DNA from: Jatrophihabitans cynanchi
GTDB taxonomy: Bacteria; Actinomycetota; Actinomycetes; Mycobacteriales; Jatrophihabitantaceae
Reading direction: 5' to 3'
NCBI RefSeq assembly: GCF_027247405.1
Contig: NZ_CP097463.1
Span: forward strand, 3,472,001 to 3,536,000
Length of the DNA stretch: 64,000 nucleotides
Below are positions 33,694 through 42,729 of the stretch, in pieces; positions within the stretch are counted from its first letter, which is position 1; the number at the start of each line of letters is the position of its first letter. The translations under genes were made by a program, and so were the position numbers. The notes below the pieces were generated by a model. That model saw only the letters and a program-made list of their open reading frames with translations. It had not been told where the DNA came from and made no database searches.

Positions 33694-34281
33694 TCACTGG
33701 CTGCGCGGTCGTGGCGCGTGCGACGTCACAGCGCGCGGCAGGAGTGCTTGCAGGCCGCGAGTCGTATCGGTCATCGCCCGCGGGTCGCCAGTCAACGCCG
33801 CCAGGACGAATCCGCCCTGTACACCGGCAACGATGACGGTCGCCACGGCCGTGGTGTCTGTGCTGTCCACCAGTTCGCCTGCCGTCACAGCCTGATCGAG
33901 TAGTTGCGCCAGGGTGCGCTGCAACCCGGTGAAGTACGCGGCGATCGGTGCCGCGACGCCATCGTCGCGGCCGGGGTCGAATGCTAGCCGGCCCAATCGA
34001 CAGCCGCGCAGCGCATCCCGATCCGCATCCAGATAGGCGCACACCTTGGCAAGTGGGCTCGCTTCGGCGCCGCCGAGCATCCGATCGGTCTCGGCTTGCA
34101 GGTCGGCGGCCAGTGACGCGGCAGCTGCGGCAGCCAACGCGGGCTTGCCGCTGAAGTGGTGGTACATGCTTCCTTGCCCGACCCCGCTCGCATTCAGGAT
34201 CGCACCAGGCGAGGTGGCGTTGACGCCGCGCTCCCAGATCAGCCGCTTGGTCGCCTCGATCAACAGGTCGCGCGCGGGCAT
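33694..34281 (-). CDS. TetR-family transcriptional regulator
   Basis: A 195-residue TetR protein with an N-terminal helix-turn-helix (LLIEATKRLIWERGVNATSPGAILNASGVGQGSMYHHFSGK) at about 5-50 and a TetR_C-type ligand domain. Start at the ATG at 34281; an earlier in-frame codon exists but lacks support. A TACTAGTA palindrome lies about 110 bases upstream. It forms an operon with the SnoaL-like gene. Confidence 0.86.
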   Translation of the reverse strand: MPARDLLIEATKRLIWERGVNATSPGAILNASGVGQGSMYHHFSGKPALAAAAAASLAADLQAETDRMLGGAEASPLAKVCAYLDADRDALRGCRLGRLAFDPGRDDGVAAPIAAYFTGLQRTLAQLLDQAVTAGELVDSTDTTAVATVIVAGVQGGFVLAALTGDPRAMTDTTRGLQALLPRAVTSHAPRPRSQ

Positions 34282-34391
34282 CGCATCGGAGCCGGTCACG
34301 GCGTGCTCAGCTCTCGCTCGGCACCCTGCCCGCAAGCGTGGGACAGCCGAGGCCTCGCACTGGGCGGCACTGCGAATGGCATGGCATACAT

Positions 34392-34399
34392 ACTAGTAC
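34392..34399. promoter_or_regulatory. Candidate promoter/operator palindrome upstream of TetR
   Basis: TACTAGTA, within ATACATACTAGTACGG, is a perfect palindrome in the only AT-rich patch between the TetR gene and the flavin reductase gene. It may be a TetR operator or a -10 element. Confidence 0.35.
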
Positions 34400-34678
34400 G
34401 GATGTTGTCCTGACGCCAGGCGCATGCGTCGCGTGATTCCTTCCAATCGGGAGCCATCCCGGGTGACCGAATGAGGGGCGGATAACCATCAGTGACTCTC
34501 CGGTTGTCCGCGAGATGGTCATAGCAGGTGCGGGTGGAAGCCAGGGTGCGTCGGAGCCGGCAACCGCGCCAGTGTTGCGAGCGCTGGTACGCCGCCGGCG
34601 GCACTGCAGTCCATTGCCACCTGACCCATCGCCGTCGGTTCGGCCGGCGCCGAACTGCCATGACCTTACGGTCGGGCG

Positions 34679-35323
34679 ATGCATCCACTGTCCGTGCCCG
34701 CGGGTTCGACCGTTGCCAGCGAGCACATCCCGATCGAGCCCAGCATTCTGTACGTGGGCACGCCGGTTGCGCTGCTGTCGACGGAGAACGTCGACGGCTC
34801 GTTCAACCTTGCCCCCATGTCCTCTGTGTGGGCGCTCGGCGACACAGTCGTTCTCGGTCTGAGCAAGGCCGGCCAGACCGGACTGAATCTCGCCGAGCGA
34901 CCCGATGTCGTCGTCAACTTTCCGGATCCCGTGCAATGGGAGGCGGTGGAGCGTTTGGCTCCGCTGACGGGACGAGATCCGGTGCCGGAGTCGAAGCGCG
35001 ATCGTTGCCGTTTCGAACCAGACAAGTTCGCTGCCGCCGGTCTGACCCCGCAGGCCTCGGAATTGGTCCGGCCGCCACGCGTCCTCGAATGCCCTCTGCA
35101 GTTCGAGGCACGGTCGACGGTCGTCCGCTCCGATGCGGCGGATGAGTTCCTGATCATCGAGGCCGCGGTGTTGCGCGTCCACGCCCGACGCGAGCTGGTT
35201 GTGCCCGGCACCGACCATGTCGATCCCGACTGCTGGAGCCCGTTGATCTACAACTTCCGGCACTACCACGGCCTGGCGCCGCGTGTTGGATTCAGTTTCC
35301 GGTCAGAAACTGCCCGCCGGTAG
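34679..35323 (+). CDS. Flavin-reductase-like FMN-binding protein
   Basis: A 214-residue protein of the flavin reductase-like/DIM6-NTAB family, split-barrel FMN binders. Features are ILYVGTPVALLSTENVDGSFNLAPMSSVWALGD at the N-terminal barrel strand, LNLAERPDVVVNFP and the C-terminal LIYNFRHYHGL. It probably uses FMN with NAD(P)H in reduction of a small molecule or supplies reduced flavin. The ATG at 34679 lacks a clear Shine-Dalgarno sequence. The 283 bases upstream hold no gene I can support. Confidence 0.8.
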   Translation: MHPLSVPAGSTVASEHIPIEPSILYVGTPVALLSTENVDGSFNLAPMSSVWALGDTVVLGLSKAGQTGLNLAERPDVVVNFPDPVQWEAVERLAPLTGRDPVPESKRDRCRFEPDKFAAAGLTPQASELVRPPRVLECPLQFEARSTVVRSDAADEFLIIEAAVLRVHARRELVVPGTDHVDPDCWSPLIYNFRHYHGLAPRVGFSFRSETARR

Positions 35324-35511
35324 GCCCCCGCTATGAATCTGGCCGGGAACCCAACGGATCGCGGCCAGAAAGTTGTCGGGGATTTGATCAGGTCATCATT
35401 CACTCATCGGTTACGAGCCGTCAGGACGTGACACGAGGGTCGAGGCCAGCCGAGGGAGCTTGACGGCCCGGTCTCGTGCTGACCGCGGGGAGGCGCCACC
35501 ATGGCGGCCGA

Positions 35512-35546
35512 CGGTGGTGCGGCCCACTGGTCGGGCCGCACCACCG
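35512..35546 (-). terminator. Strong hairpin downstream of the secreted protein gene
   Basis: CGGTGGTGCGGCCC at 35512-35525 pairs perfectly with GGGCCGCACCACCG at 35533-35546 around a 7-base loop. The hairpin begins 8 bases past the stop codon of the minus-strand gene. The T-run is weak, as is common in actinobacteria. Confidence 0.7.
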
Positions 35547-35554
35547 GGTTCGGG

Positions 35555-36085
35555 TCAGCCGCGGTTCACGACCACCTTGCGCATGCTGTAGTCGAACGCG
35601 AAGCCTTGCGACAGGTCGTCCTCGCCGACCGCCGTGCTGTCGAACACGCAGAACTGCACGAACGCCTGGCCGCTGCCCAGTGCCGGGGCATCTGCGGCGT
35701 TCCAGAACCACGGGTCCGGCTTCACCACGAACGACGCGTTGTGACTGACGCCGTCGCAGTTCAGGCTCAGGCCGGGACCGTCCGCGTTCCAGTTCGTGCT
35801 GTAGAAGGTGCGCGCGTACTGGCTGCTGGTGTGGTCGGTCGCATTGACCTCCGGCCCCTGCTTGACGCCGATGTACAGGTGGGTGCCCTCGTTGCCGCCG
35901 TAGCAGCGGTACTTGGCGTGGACGACCGCGGTGCCGCTGTCGGCGTTCGCGTGCACGACGGGCGCTACCCACTCGACGACGGGCGGCGCATAGGCGGCCG
36001 CGGGCTTGGCCACGGCCGGCGCGGTCGCCGCGGCGACCGCCCCCGCGGCGAACAGTGTTACGGCGGCTGCCTTGGCGATGCGCAT
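35555..36085 (-). CDS. Secreted protein of unknown function
   Basis: A 176-residue protein with a clear Sec signal peptide (basic MRIAKAAA, then LFAAGAVAAATAPAVA with an AVAKPA-like cleavage site near residue 27). The mature part has an immunoglobulin-like beta pattern (SGTAVVHAKYRCYGGNEGTH, FVVKPDPWFWNAAD) and three Cys, of which two could form a disulfide. No family I recognise. The ATG at 36085 is preceded by GAAGGGGAA; a TTG two codons earlier is also in frame. Probably exported to the envelope or medium. Confidence 0.75.
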   Translation of the reverse strand: MRIAKAAAVTLFAAGAVAAATAPAVAKPAAAYAPPVVEWVAPVVHANADSGTAVVHAKYRCYGGNEGTHLYIGVKQGPEVNATDHTSSQYARTFYSTNWNADGPGLSLNCDGVSHNASFVVKPDPWFWNAADAPALGSGQAFVQFCVFDSTAVGEDDLSQGFAFDYSMRKVVVNRG

Positions 36086-36366
36086 CCTCAATTCCCCTTC
36101 CCCGGCGGGGCCCTCCCGGCCGGAAGCGGCCAGCCTGCCAAATCAGCTGTGCGTGAGCCAGTACTCAGCTGTGTAGTGGCACAAGATGACCGGACGTTCG
36201 GCACGCACGCGGAGAAACCGGCCCGCCTCGCGACGACGTGACGGCATGACAGCACCAGTTTGCTGATCAGGGTTGACGCGAGGACCGCGGACGCGGGATC
36301 CGGTCGCGGCACGCGCAAGCAGCTGCGCGTGCCGCCGGAACGCGTGGCTGCCGGCTCCGGTGCGAG

Positions 36367-37563
36367 TTACGGCCCGACGTGGACTCGCATGACGCCACCG
36401 TTGACGCCCGGGGCGGCGGAGCCGACGGTGACGTACATGGCACCGTCCGGTCCCTGCGCGATGCCGCCGGGAACCGGCAACTGTCCGAATCCGAAGTGAT
36501 CCTGAGTGCCGGGGTGCGCGAACGGTATCCGCACGACGTCGCCCGGCGGGGTGGCGTCCACTCCACCGGCGAACATCTCGGTCGCCCAGAAGTTGCCCTG
36601 GCGGTCGAACGTGCAGGCGGTGATCGTGGTCAGGCCGCTGGCCCAGACCGTCGGAGCGGTCGGATAGTCGGCGTTCGGGTCCACGCGCCACACGTTCGAC
36701 AGGCCGCCTGTTCCCGGCGGGACGAACAGGTTCGACACGAAGTCGAGCGCGCCCACGTAGAGGTAGCCGTCCGGCCCCTGCGCGATACAGGTCGGCGTGG
36801 AATCACGGAACGCGCCGAAGTCCTCGTTCGGAATGTAGGACACCACCCGCGCGGTGCCGTCGGGCATGATCTCGCTGATCGTGTTCGCCCCGGCGTCCGC
36901 GACGAAGGTGCGGATCCCCTCTGTCCGCGCGTCCTTGGTGACCAGCACGCCGTACGGGTTCGAGTCCGGGAAATCGTCCGGGAACAGGCTCTGGTGCTCG
37001 CCCGTCCACTGGTACATCTGTGAGCCGACGTCGGACTTGGACATCGCCGCGCCGGTGGCGCCGTCGAGGCGGTACAGGTGGCCGGCCTGCGGGTCGTTCA
37101 CCGCATTGCCGGTCGCGGCCAGAACGCCGGGGGTGGACTCACCGGTGATCATCAGCACCTGACAGCCGTTGCGGACTCCGTGGCTGTTCTTCATGCAGCC
37201 GTTGCCGATCGCGCTCAGCCCTGCCGGGCCGAGCACGTCCGGTGGCGCGGTCGGATCCTCCGAGACGTACAGCGAGTTGAAGCCGGTGCTCCACGTCGGT
37301 GTGGTCCGCCCCCAGGCGAACTTGTCCACCTTGCCGGTGTGCGTGAGCCCTGCGGGTCCGGCGCCCGCAACGCCGGACTCGGCGACGTACATGCTGCCCT
37401 TGCCGTCGAACGCGATCCCGCGCGGTGCCGCGAGCCCGCCCAGGACCGGCGTGATCGACGCGCTGGAACCTGCTGCTGCCGCCGGCGTGGCGGCGACCAG
37501 CCCGGCCAGCAGCGCCGTGATCGAGAGTGCTGACGCGACGGCACGGTTGCGGTGAGTATTCAT
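36367..37563 (-). CDS. Secreted ScyD/ScyE-family beta-propeller protein
   Basis: A protein of about 398 residues with an N-terminal signal peptide (VASALSITALLAGLVAATPAAA). It resembles the ScyD/ScyE family, in which a six-bladed beta-propeller is built from NHL-like repeats. Repeat phrases include PRGIAFDGKGSMYVAESG, YGVLVTKDARTEGIRTFVADAGANTI, IAQGPDGYLYVGALDF and IAQGPDGAMYVTVGS. ATG at 37563; a second ATG two codons earlier is closer to the GGGGG ribosome-binding stretch. The family's biochemical role is poorly known. The gene is divergent from the efeU iron uptake gene. Confidence 0.85.
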   Translation of the reverse strand: MNTHRNRAVASALSITALLAGLVAATPAAAAGSSASITPVLGGLAAPRGIAFDGKGSMYVAESGVAGAGPAGLTHTGKVDKFAWGRTTPTWSTGFNSLYVSEDPTAPPDVLGPAGLSAIGNGCMKNSHGVRNGCQVLMITGESTPGVLAATGNAVNDPQAGHLYRLDGATGAAMSKSDVGSQMYQWTGEHQSLFPDDFPDSNPYGVLVTKDARTEGIRTFVADAGANTISEIMPDGTARVVSYIPNEDFGAFRDSTPTCIAQGPDGYLYVGALDFVSNLFVPPGTGGLSNVWRVDPNADYPTAPTVWASGLTTITACTFDRQGNFWATEMFAGGVDATPPGDVVRIPFAHPGTQDHFGFGQLPVPGGIAQGPDGAMYVTVGSAAPGVNGGVMRVHVGP

Positions 37564-37784
37564 GGCCATCCCCCGGATGTGTGACCTCGGACGTGCTTGG
37601 CGATGTGCCTACGCCCGACGGCGCTTCGTGACAAGGGAACGGCTGCCGCCCCGGCGCGCGATGGCCGGTTCGAGCTCGAGTCGCCGCGCGGAGCCGACCA
37701 TCGCGGCACGTCGGGATCCGGGGTGTCCGACGCGGCTACCGGACTCGGTGGCGACAGTCCGTCGAACGTCCGCTACCCTTCGGC

Positions 37785-37803
37785 TTAGGTTAGGCAACCC
37801 TAA
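37785..37803. promoter_or_regulatory. IdeR/DtxR iron box upstream of efeU
   Basis: TTAGGTTAGGCAACCCTAA matches the 19-base DtxR/IdeR consensus closely, with palindromic TTAGG/CCTAA ends. It ends 14 bases before the efeU ATG, where bound Fe-IdeR would block transcription when iron is sufficient. Confidence 0.92.
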
Positions 37804-37817
37804 GCATTGGAGCGAGG

Positions 37818-38669
37818 ATGTTCGCGAACTACCTCATCGGCCTGCGCGAGGGGCTCGAGGCCGCTCTGGTCGTCAGCATCCTCATCGCCTACCTGGTGAA
37901 GACCGGCAACAAGCACCGCCAGCGCCCGCTGTGGGCGGGAGTCGTCATCGCCGTCCTGGTGAGCGCCGGATTCGGCGCGCTGCTCACCTACACCAGCAGC
38001 AACCTCAGCTTCGAGGCGCAGGAAGCCTTCGGCGGGTCGCTGTCCATCGTCGCGGTCGGCTTCGTCACCTGGATGGTGTTCTGGATGCGTCGCACGGCGC
38101 GCACGTTGTCGAGCGAGTTGCGCGGCCGGCTCGACGCGGCACTCGCGATGGGCAGTCTCGCGCTGTTGTTCACCGCCCTGCTCGCGGTCGGGCGCGAGGG
38201 GCTGGAGACCTCGCTGTTCGTCTGGTCGGCCGTGCAGGCAACGGGTGACTCGACCTCGCCGCTGGTCGGCGCGATTCTCGGCCTGCTCAGTTCGGTCGTG
38301 CTCGGCTACCTGTTCTACCGCGGCGCGGTACGCATCGATCTGGGCAAGTTCTTCACCTGGACGGGCGCGGGCCTGATCCTGGTGGCCGCCGGCGTTCTCG
38401 CGTACGGCGTGCACGACCTGCAGGAGGCCGGCTGGCTTCCCGGCCTGAACTCACTCGCATTCGACGTCAGCGGCACCGTCGCGCCCGACTCGTGGTACGG
38501 CACGATCCTCAAGGGGACGGTCAACTTCACCCCCGCGACCACCTGGTTGCAGGCGATCCTCTGGCTGGCCTACCTCGCCCCGGTGACGGTGCTGTTCTTC
38601 CGTCCCGCGAAGGCGGTGGCCACGAGTTCACCCCCGCAGCCGGCGGCCGCCAATGCCGCCGCCGGCTGA
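37818..38669 (+). CDS. efeU: FTR1-family iron permease EfeU
   Basis: A 283-residue polytopic membrane protein of the FTR1/EfeU family, which moves iron across the cytoplasmic membrane. It carries two REGLE motifs, LREGLEAAL at residues 9-17 and GREGLETSL near 130, each on a transmembrane helix and providing the carboxylates of the iron pathway. Seven hydrophobic segments are apparent. The ATG at 37818 lies just downstream of the iron box, so it is expected to be induced under iron limitation. efeO follows in the same direction. Confidence 0.95.
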   Translation: MFANYLIGLREGLEAALVVSILIAYLVKTGNKHRQRPLWAGVVIAVLVSAGFGALLTYTSSNLSFEAQEAFGGSLSIVAVGFVTWMVFWMRRTARTLSSELRGRLDAALAMGSLALLFTALLAVGREGLETSLFVWSAVQATGDSTSPLVGAILGLLSSVVLGYLFYRGAVRIDLGKFFTWTGAGLILVAAGVLAYGVHDLQEAGWLPGLNSLAFDVSGTVAPDSWYGTILKGTVNFTPATTWLQAILWLAYLAPVTVLFFRPAKAVATSSPPQPAAANAAAG

Positions 38670-38708
38670 CCCGCCCGCCGATCACTGTTCCTGCCCCGGA
38701 GGTTGTCC

Positions 38709-39410
38709 GTGTCCCGTTCCGCTGCCCTCACCGGCCTGTCTGCTGTCACCTTTTCCGTGCTGCTCGGTGCATGTGGCTCCGACTCATCGAGCGAGAGCTC
38801 GGCTGTCGCGGTCAAGGCGACGAACGACAAGTGCGAGGTCGAACAGACCCGCTTCGATACGGGGAAGATCACGTTCAAGGTCAAGAACGCCGGCTCCAAG
38901 GTGACCGAGGTCTACGTCTACGGCGCGAACGGAGACGAGTTCGACAAAGTCATCAGCGAGGTCGAGAACATCGGCCCGGGGACCTCGCGCGACCTGACCG
39001 TGACACTCGCTCCCGGCAACTACGAACTCGCCTGCAAGCCCGGACAGACAGGACCCGGCATCCGCCGGGCGATAACCGTCGGTGGTGACGCCGCCGGAGC
39101 GCCCGGAGCGAGCAGGTCGGACGACGCGATGTACGACCGCGAGATCGAACTCAAGACCGACGGCTCATCCGTCACCGGACTCAGCGGGGGCGCGAAGCAG
39201 GGCGAGAAGATCGAGTTCAAGCTCGAGAACGAGACGGACGGGCCGCGCACGCTCGAGATCAAGAGACCCTCTGGCGGCGTCGCGGGCGAGGTCGACGTCC
39301 AGCAGCGCAGCGAAGGCGAATTGATCATCAAACTCGACCAGCCGGGCACCTGGAAGATCATCGTCGAAGGCGGATCCGGCGACCTCACCGTCGACCTCGT
39401 CGTCTCGTAG
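38709..39410 (+). CDS. efeO: EfeO-like cupredoxin lipoprotein lacking the M75 domain
   Basis: A 233-residue lipoprotein. The signal peptide ends in the lipobox LLGAC (Cys near residue 23). Residues about 34-126 are an EfeO-type cupredoxin domain (NDKCEVEQTRFDTG, NIGPGTSRDLTV, YELACKPGQTGPGI) that would bind copper or iron outside the membrane. A second cupredoxin-like domain occupies about 140-233. The C-terminal M75 peptidase-like domain of E. coli EfeO is missing, and no EfeB peroxidase gene follows. I start at the GTG at 38709, with GGAGG seven bases upstream. A small GC hairpin after the stop (39425-39439) may terminate the operon. Confidence 0.85.
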   Translation: MSRSAALTGLSAVTFSVLLGACGSDSSSESSAVAVKATNDKCEVEQTRFDTGKITFKVKNAGSKVTEVYVYGANGDEFDKVISEVENIGPGTSRDLTVTLAPGNYELACKPGQTGPGIRRAITVGGDAAGAPGASRSDDAMYDREIELKTDGSSVTGLSGGAKQGEKIEFKLENETDGPRTLEIKRPSGGVAGEVDVQQRSEGELIIKLDQPGTWKIIVEGGSGDLTVDLVVS

Positions 39411-39508
39411 CCTGGCGTGAACGGCGCCCGCTTCGGGCGGGCCGTGGACGGCGGGAACTGCGAAGCCCGCGCCCACTGCCAGCTGCGTGAAGCCGAGCCC
39501 GTCGTCGA

Positions 39509-42139
39509 TCACTCCAGGCGCAGGATCTCGGCGGGGTTGGCCCGTTCGGCCAGCAGGTGCGTCGCGTAGGAGCCGATGACGATCACCGCGACGGTCACCG
39601 CGGCGGTCGCCAGCAGGGTCGGCACCGGGAGTACGAACGCGGTTGGCGGTGGTAGCGCGGGGTACAGGTCCAGGCCCTTGTAGATGAACGCATATGCGCC
39701 GGCGCCGGCTCCGGAGCCGGCCAGCCAGCCGAGGCCGACCGCGATGGTCAGTTCGACCAGTAGTGACCAGACGTGGGTGACCTGCCGTAGCCCCATCCGC
39801 CTGGAAAGCACATAGGACACGGTGCGGCGGCGAGTGCGCGCAGCCAGGGAGAAGACCAGTCCGGCGATGGCGACGGCACCGATCAAGATGGCGAGCGCGC
39901 GCAGGTAGCCGAAGATCCAGGTGACGGGCAGCAGGCCGGTGGTGCCGACGACAACATCGGAGGTGACTTGGGTGAGCACGCTGTAGGGCTTGGTGTTGAA
40001 TGCCGCGACGGCGGCGGAGAGTCGGGCCTGTGACGTCCATACCTGGTTGAGCAGCTCCTCCTCGGTGTGCACGTGGACCAGGGTGGAGCGCTCGACAACG
40101 AGCATCGGACGGGCGCCGTTGCGCAGCCCGGGGAACACGGCGCTGGTGGCGACCACGTCCAGGGCCAGGCGTGTCTGCCCGATCGTGACGCTGCTGGCGT
40201 CGGTGTGCTTCGGGGCGTTGACCAGGATCGCCGGCGCCGGCTGACCAGAAGGAACGTCGTGCAGCGCGGACAGATCGCGACGCTGGCTGCCGCTGAGGAA
40301 CGCGAACTGCGCGAAGCTGCCCGGGTCGACGCCGAGCACGTAGGCAGGCAGCCCGCCGGGCAGTTTCGGTCCGGTCTGGTAGATCGAAACGACGGTGCCG
40401 CTGCCGTGCGTGTCCGGGTTCGTGTCGCGGACGCCGTAGACGAACAGCACGTGCGGAGCGCCGAGGTTGGTCTGGTACTTGTTCGTGACCGCGGCGTTGA
40501 CGCTCTGCGTGACGGTGCTGCCGTAGGTGAGCAGGCAGCACGGCAGAGCGGTGCCCACGACCAGCCCGGTGACGATCACACCGGAGCCGGCGAGGCGGCG
40601 CAGCGCGAGGTAGCCGCCGGGCCCGAGCCGGCGCGCGGCCCGACCAACGACGGGCAGCAGCCAGTAGACGATCCGGCCGAACAGGACCAGCGCCGCGGTC
40701 GCGCCGACGATCGGGAAGACGAACGCCAGCGGGCTGATGTCGACGATCGTGCGGTGCACCGAGACCACGGACTCCGAGCGGATCCGCAGCCCGAGGCACA
40801 CCGCCACCGCGACGCCGGCGAGCTCCCACGGAAGGTGCGAGGACAGGCCCGCGGCCCGGCCGGTCCGGCGCTCCCGCCCTGCGGCGACGCCGATCGCCGC
40901 GATCAGTGCGGTACCCGCACCGACCGCGCCCGCAGCCACGCCCAGCGCCCGCAGCGGCGTGCCTGGCGTGAGCAGGCCGGCCGGCCCGACGAGACGCACC
41001 AGCCCGAGGGTCGCCAGGTAGCCCAGCACGAGCCCGGCGATCAGTGCGGGCAGCGCCTCCAGCAGCGCCTTCGCCCCGAGCAGCGGCGGACTGACGCCAC
41101 GGGCCACCAGCAGCCGGATCTCCCGCGCGCGGTGCGTCGCCCAGAACACGCCGGCGCCCGCGACCAGCAACCCGGCCACCACGACGCCGGCGATGTCGAT
41201 CGGCACCACCGAGCCGGCCACACCGTCCTGCGACTCGTGCGCGATCGCCAGCTTCTTGGCCAGGTTGGAGTCGACCTCGGCGCGCATCCCGGTGCTGCGG
41301 GTGATGGCCGTGGCCGCAGCGGCCGCGCGTCGCTGCGCCCGATCGAAGCCGGGCAGCGACACCGTGTCGTGCGAGACCGGCGCCGTCCACGTGATGACGA
41401 GCGGGACGTCGCTGACGGCCGCGACGGTCGCCGGGTCGGTGATCAGGAACGGGCCGTGCCGGTAGTTGGTCGGCGTCGCCGCGATCACCTGGTCTGAGGC
41501 GGCGGTCGGCTCGATCTGGTTCTGCCAGGCGCAGAAGAAGCGCGGCACGTGCGCAAGTGCGAACGGGCTCGGCGCCATGTCTTGATAGATCCCGGCCACC
41601 GGGATCGGCGCGCCGGCGCCCGTGCGTACCACGTCCCCGGGGCGTGCGCCGATCTTGGCTGCAAACACGTCCGGGAACCACGCGCCCGGCCGGCCGGTGT
41701 CGGGCGTCAACTTGTGCACGTGCGACAACGCGCCCGGCTTGGCGAACAGGTGCACCGTCGATTCCTGCACCCGCGCCGACCCGACGTCGGCGACGAGCGG
41801 TGACGGCAGGCGCTGCGCGCGGAAGGCTCGGTTGCCGGCCTGGGTGGCCGCCGCCGCCCGCGCAAGTGGCACCGCGGCGGCGGTGACCGTCGGCAGGGTG
41901 TACTCCGGGCACGCCGATGCGGCTTGCGCCTGCAGGCTGGCCGTACCCAGCGTGGAGACGAACAGCGGGCCGGACGCTGCCGCGATCGACAAGATCGCCG
42001 AGGCGCCCAGGATGGCGAGAAACACCGCCGGCAGGCGCAGCAGCAACAGCGGCGCCCGTGTCCACGGTGCCGAGCCCAGAGCCGCCAGGTGATCGGCCCG
42101 GCCCGCGAAACGGCGGCGCGAGTTCGCTGCGGTCCTCAT
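39509..42139 (-). CDS. FtsX-like ABC transporter permease
   Basis: An 876-residue membrane protein with the MacB/FtsX permease layout. After the first helix (LPAVFLAILGASAILSIAAAS) comes a large extracytoplasmic domain, then a block of helices (VVVAGLLVAGAGVFWATHRAREIRLL), a second large domain, and a final three-helix block ending LLAERANPAEILRLE. Such permeases work with cytoplasmic ATPases of the LolD/MacB type to move lipids, peptides or lipoproteins. I start at the ATG at 42139, with GGAG nine bases upstream; an ATG two codons earlier is possible. Its expected ATPase genes upstream are both disrupted, so it may be inactive or served by another ATPase. Confidence 0.85.
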   Translation of the reverse strand: MRTAANSRRRFAGRADHLAALGSAPWTRAPLLLLRLPAVFLAILGASAILSIAAASGPLFVSTLGTASLQAQAASACPEYTLPTVTAAAVPLARAAAATQAGNRAFRAQRLPSPLVADVGSARVQESTVHLFAKPGALSHVHKLTPDTGRPGAWFPDVFAAKIGARPGDVVRTGAGAPIPVAGIYQDMAPSPFALAHVPRFFCAWQNQIEPTAASDQVIAATPTNYRHGPFLITDPATVAAVSDVPLVITWTAPVSHDTVSLPGFDRAQRRAAAAATAITRSTGMRAEVDSNLAKKLAIAHESQDGVAGSVVPIDIAGVVVAGLLVAGAGVFWATHRAREIRLLVARGVSPPLLGAKALLEALPALIAGLVLGYLATLGLVRLVGPAGLLTPGTPLRALGVAAGAVGAGTALIAAIGVAAGRERRTGRAAGLSSHLPWELAGVAVAVCLGLRIRSESVVSVHRTIVDISPLAFVFPIVGATAALVLFGRIVYWLLPVVGRAARRLGPGGYLALRRLAGSGVIVTGLVVGTALPCCLLTYGSTVTQSVNAAVTNKYQTNLGAPHVLFVYGVRDTNPDTHGSGTVVSIYQTGPKLPGGLPAYVLGVDPGSFAQFAFLSGSQRRDLSALHDVPSGQPAPAILVNAPKHTDASSVTIGQTRLALDVVATSAVFPGLRNGARPMLVVERSTLVHVHTEEELLNQVWTSQARLSAAVAAFNTKPYSVLTQVTSDVVVGTTGLLPVTWIFGYLRALAILIGAVAIAGLVFSLAARTRRRTVSYVLSRRMGLRQVTHVWSLLVELTIAVGLGWLAGSGAGAGAYAFIYKGLDLYPALPPPTAFVLPVPTLLATAAVTVAVIVIGSYATHLLAERANPAEILRLE

Positions 42140-42153
42140 GCGCATCACTCCGA

Positions 42154-42306
42154 TCACAGGATCTCGGCGCGCCGGGCACGCTCGGCCAGCGGGTCCGCGC
42201 CAACGGACGCGACGAGCATGACCGCGCCGGTCACCGCCGCTGCCGCGACATGCGGCAATGCAGGGCGTGCGAACAGTATCGGCGGCGGCAGGAGTGTGCG
42301 TGTCAC
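42154..42306 (-). pseudogene. Remnant of a second FtsX-like permease
   Basis: A 50-residue open frame beginning at a GTG that overlaps the preceding ATPase end as GTGA. It contains one hydrophobic helix (VAAAAVTGAVMLVASVGA) and finishes DPLAERARRAEIL, which matches the C-terminal tail of FtsX-like permeases (compare LLAERANPAEIL in the intact neighbour). I infer that nearly the whole gene was lost by internal deletion, leaving the two ends. Confidence 0.65.
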
Positions 42307-42729
42307 TGCAGCACACCGTCGGCCATCGACAGGCGGCGATCGGCATGGTCGAGGGCGTGACTGTGATGACTGACGAGCACGCACGAGCCGCCGTCCGTGG
42401 CGTGATCGCGCAGGCACCCGAGCACGACCTCGGCCCACCCGTGGTCCTGGTGCGCGGTCGGCTCGTCGGCGAGCAACAGGCAGGTCGGCCGCGATCCCAC
42501 CGGCGTGCTCGAGCTCGCCGGCGTCAGGGTCCTCCCAGCCGCAGAGCACCGCCAGCAGGTTGGACTTGCCCGAACCCGACGCGCCCGAGATGCCGAGGAT
42601 CTCGCCGCTGTCGATGGTGATGTCCACGCCGCGCAGCGCGTTGACGATCTCCGCGTCGCCGCGGAAGGACGTGGTCAGGGCCGCGCCGCGCACGACCTGG
42701 CCGCCGCGTTCCGCGACTGCGATCACCAT
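42303..42729 (-). pseudogene. ABC transporter ATPase with internal deletion (LolD/MacB type)
   Basis: The first part, from the ATG at 42729, encodes a normal N-terminus with Walker A GASGSGKSNLLAVLCG and WEDPDAGE. The frame that follows carries the Walker B end of the same family (CLLLADEPTAHQD) and the H-loop SHHSHALDHADRRL. The Q-loop and the LSGGE signature between them are absent, and the two parts are in different frames. A deletion of roughly 90 codons joining about GELEH to VGSRP explains both. The product cannot be a working ATPase. Confidence 0.8.

Noticed and set aside
39165-42203. 1012-codon minus-strand open frame over efeO and the FtsX-like permease
   Set aside because: Arg/Gly/Ala-rich translation without domain signals; the permease frame explains the strand.
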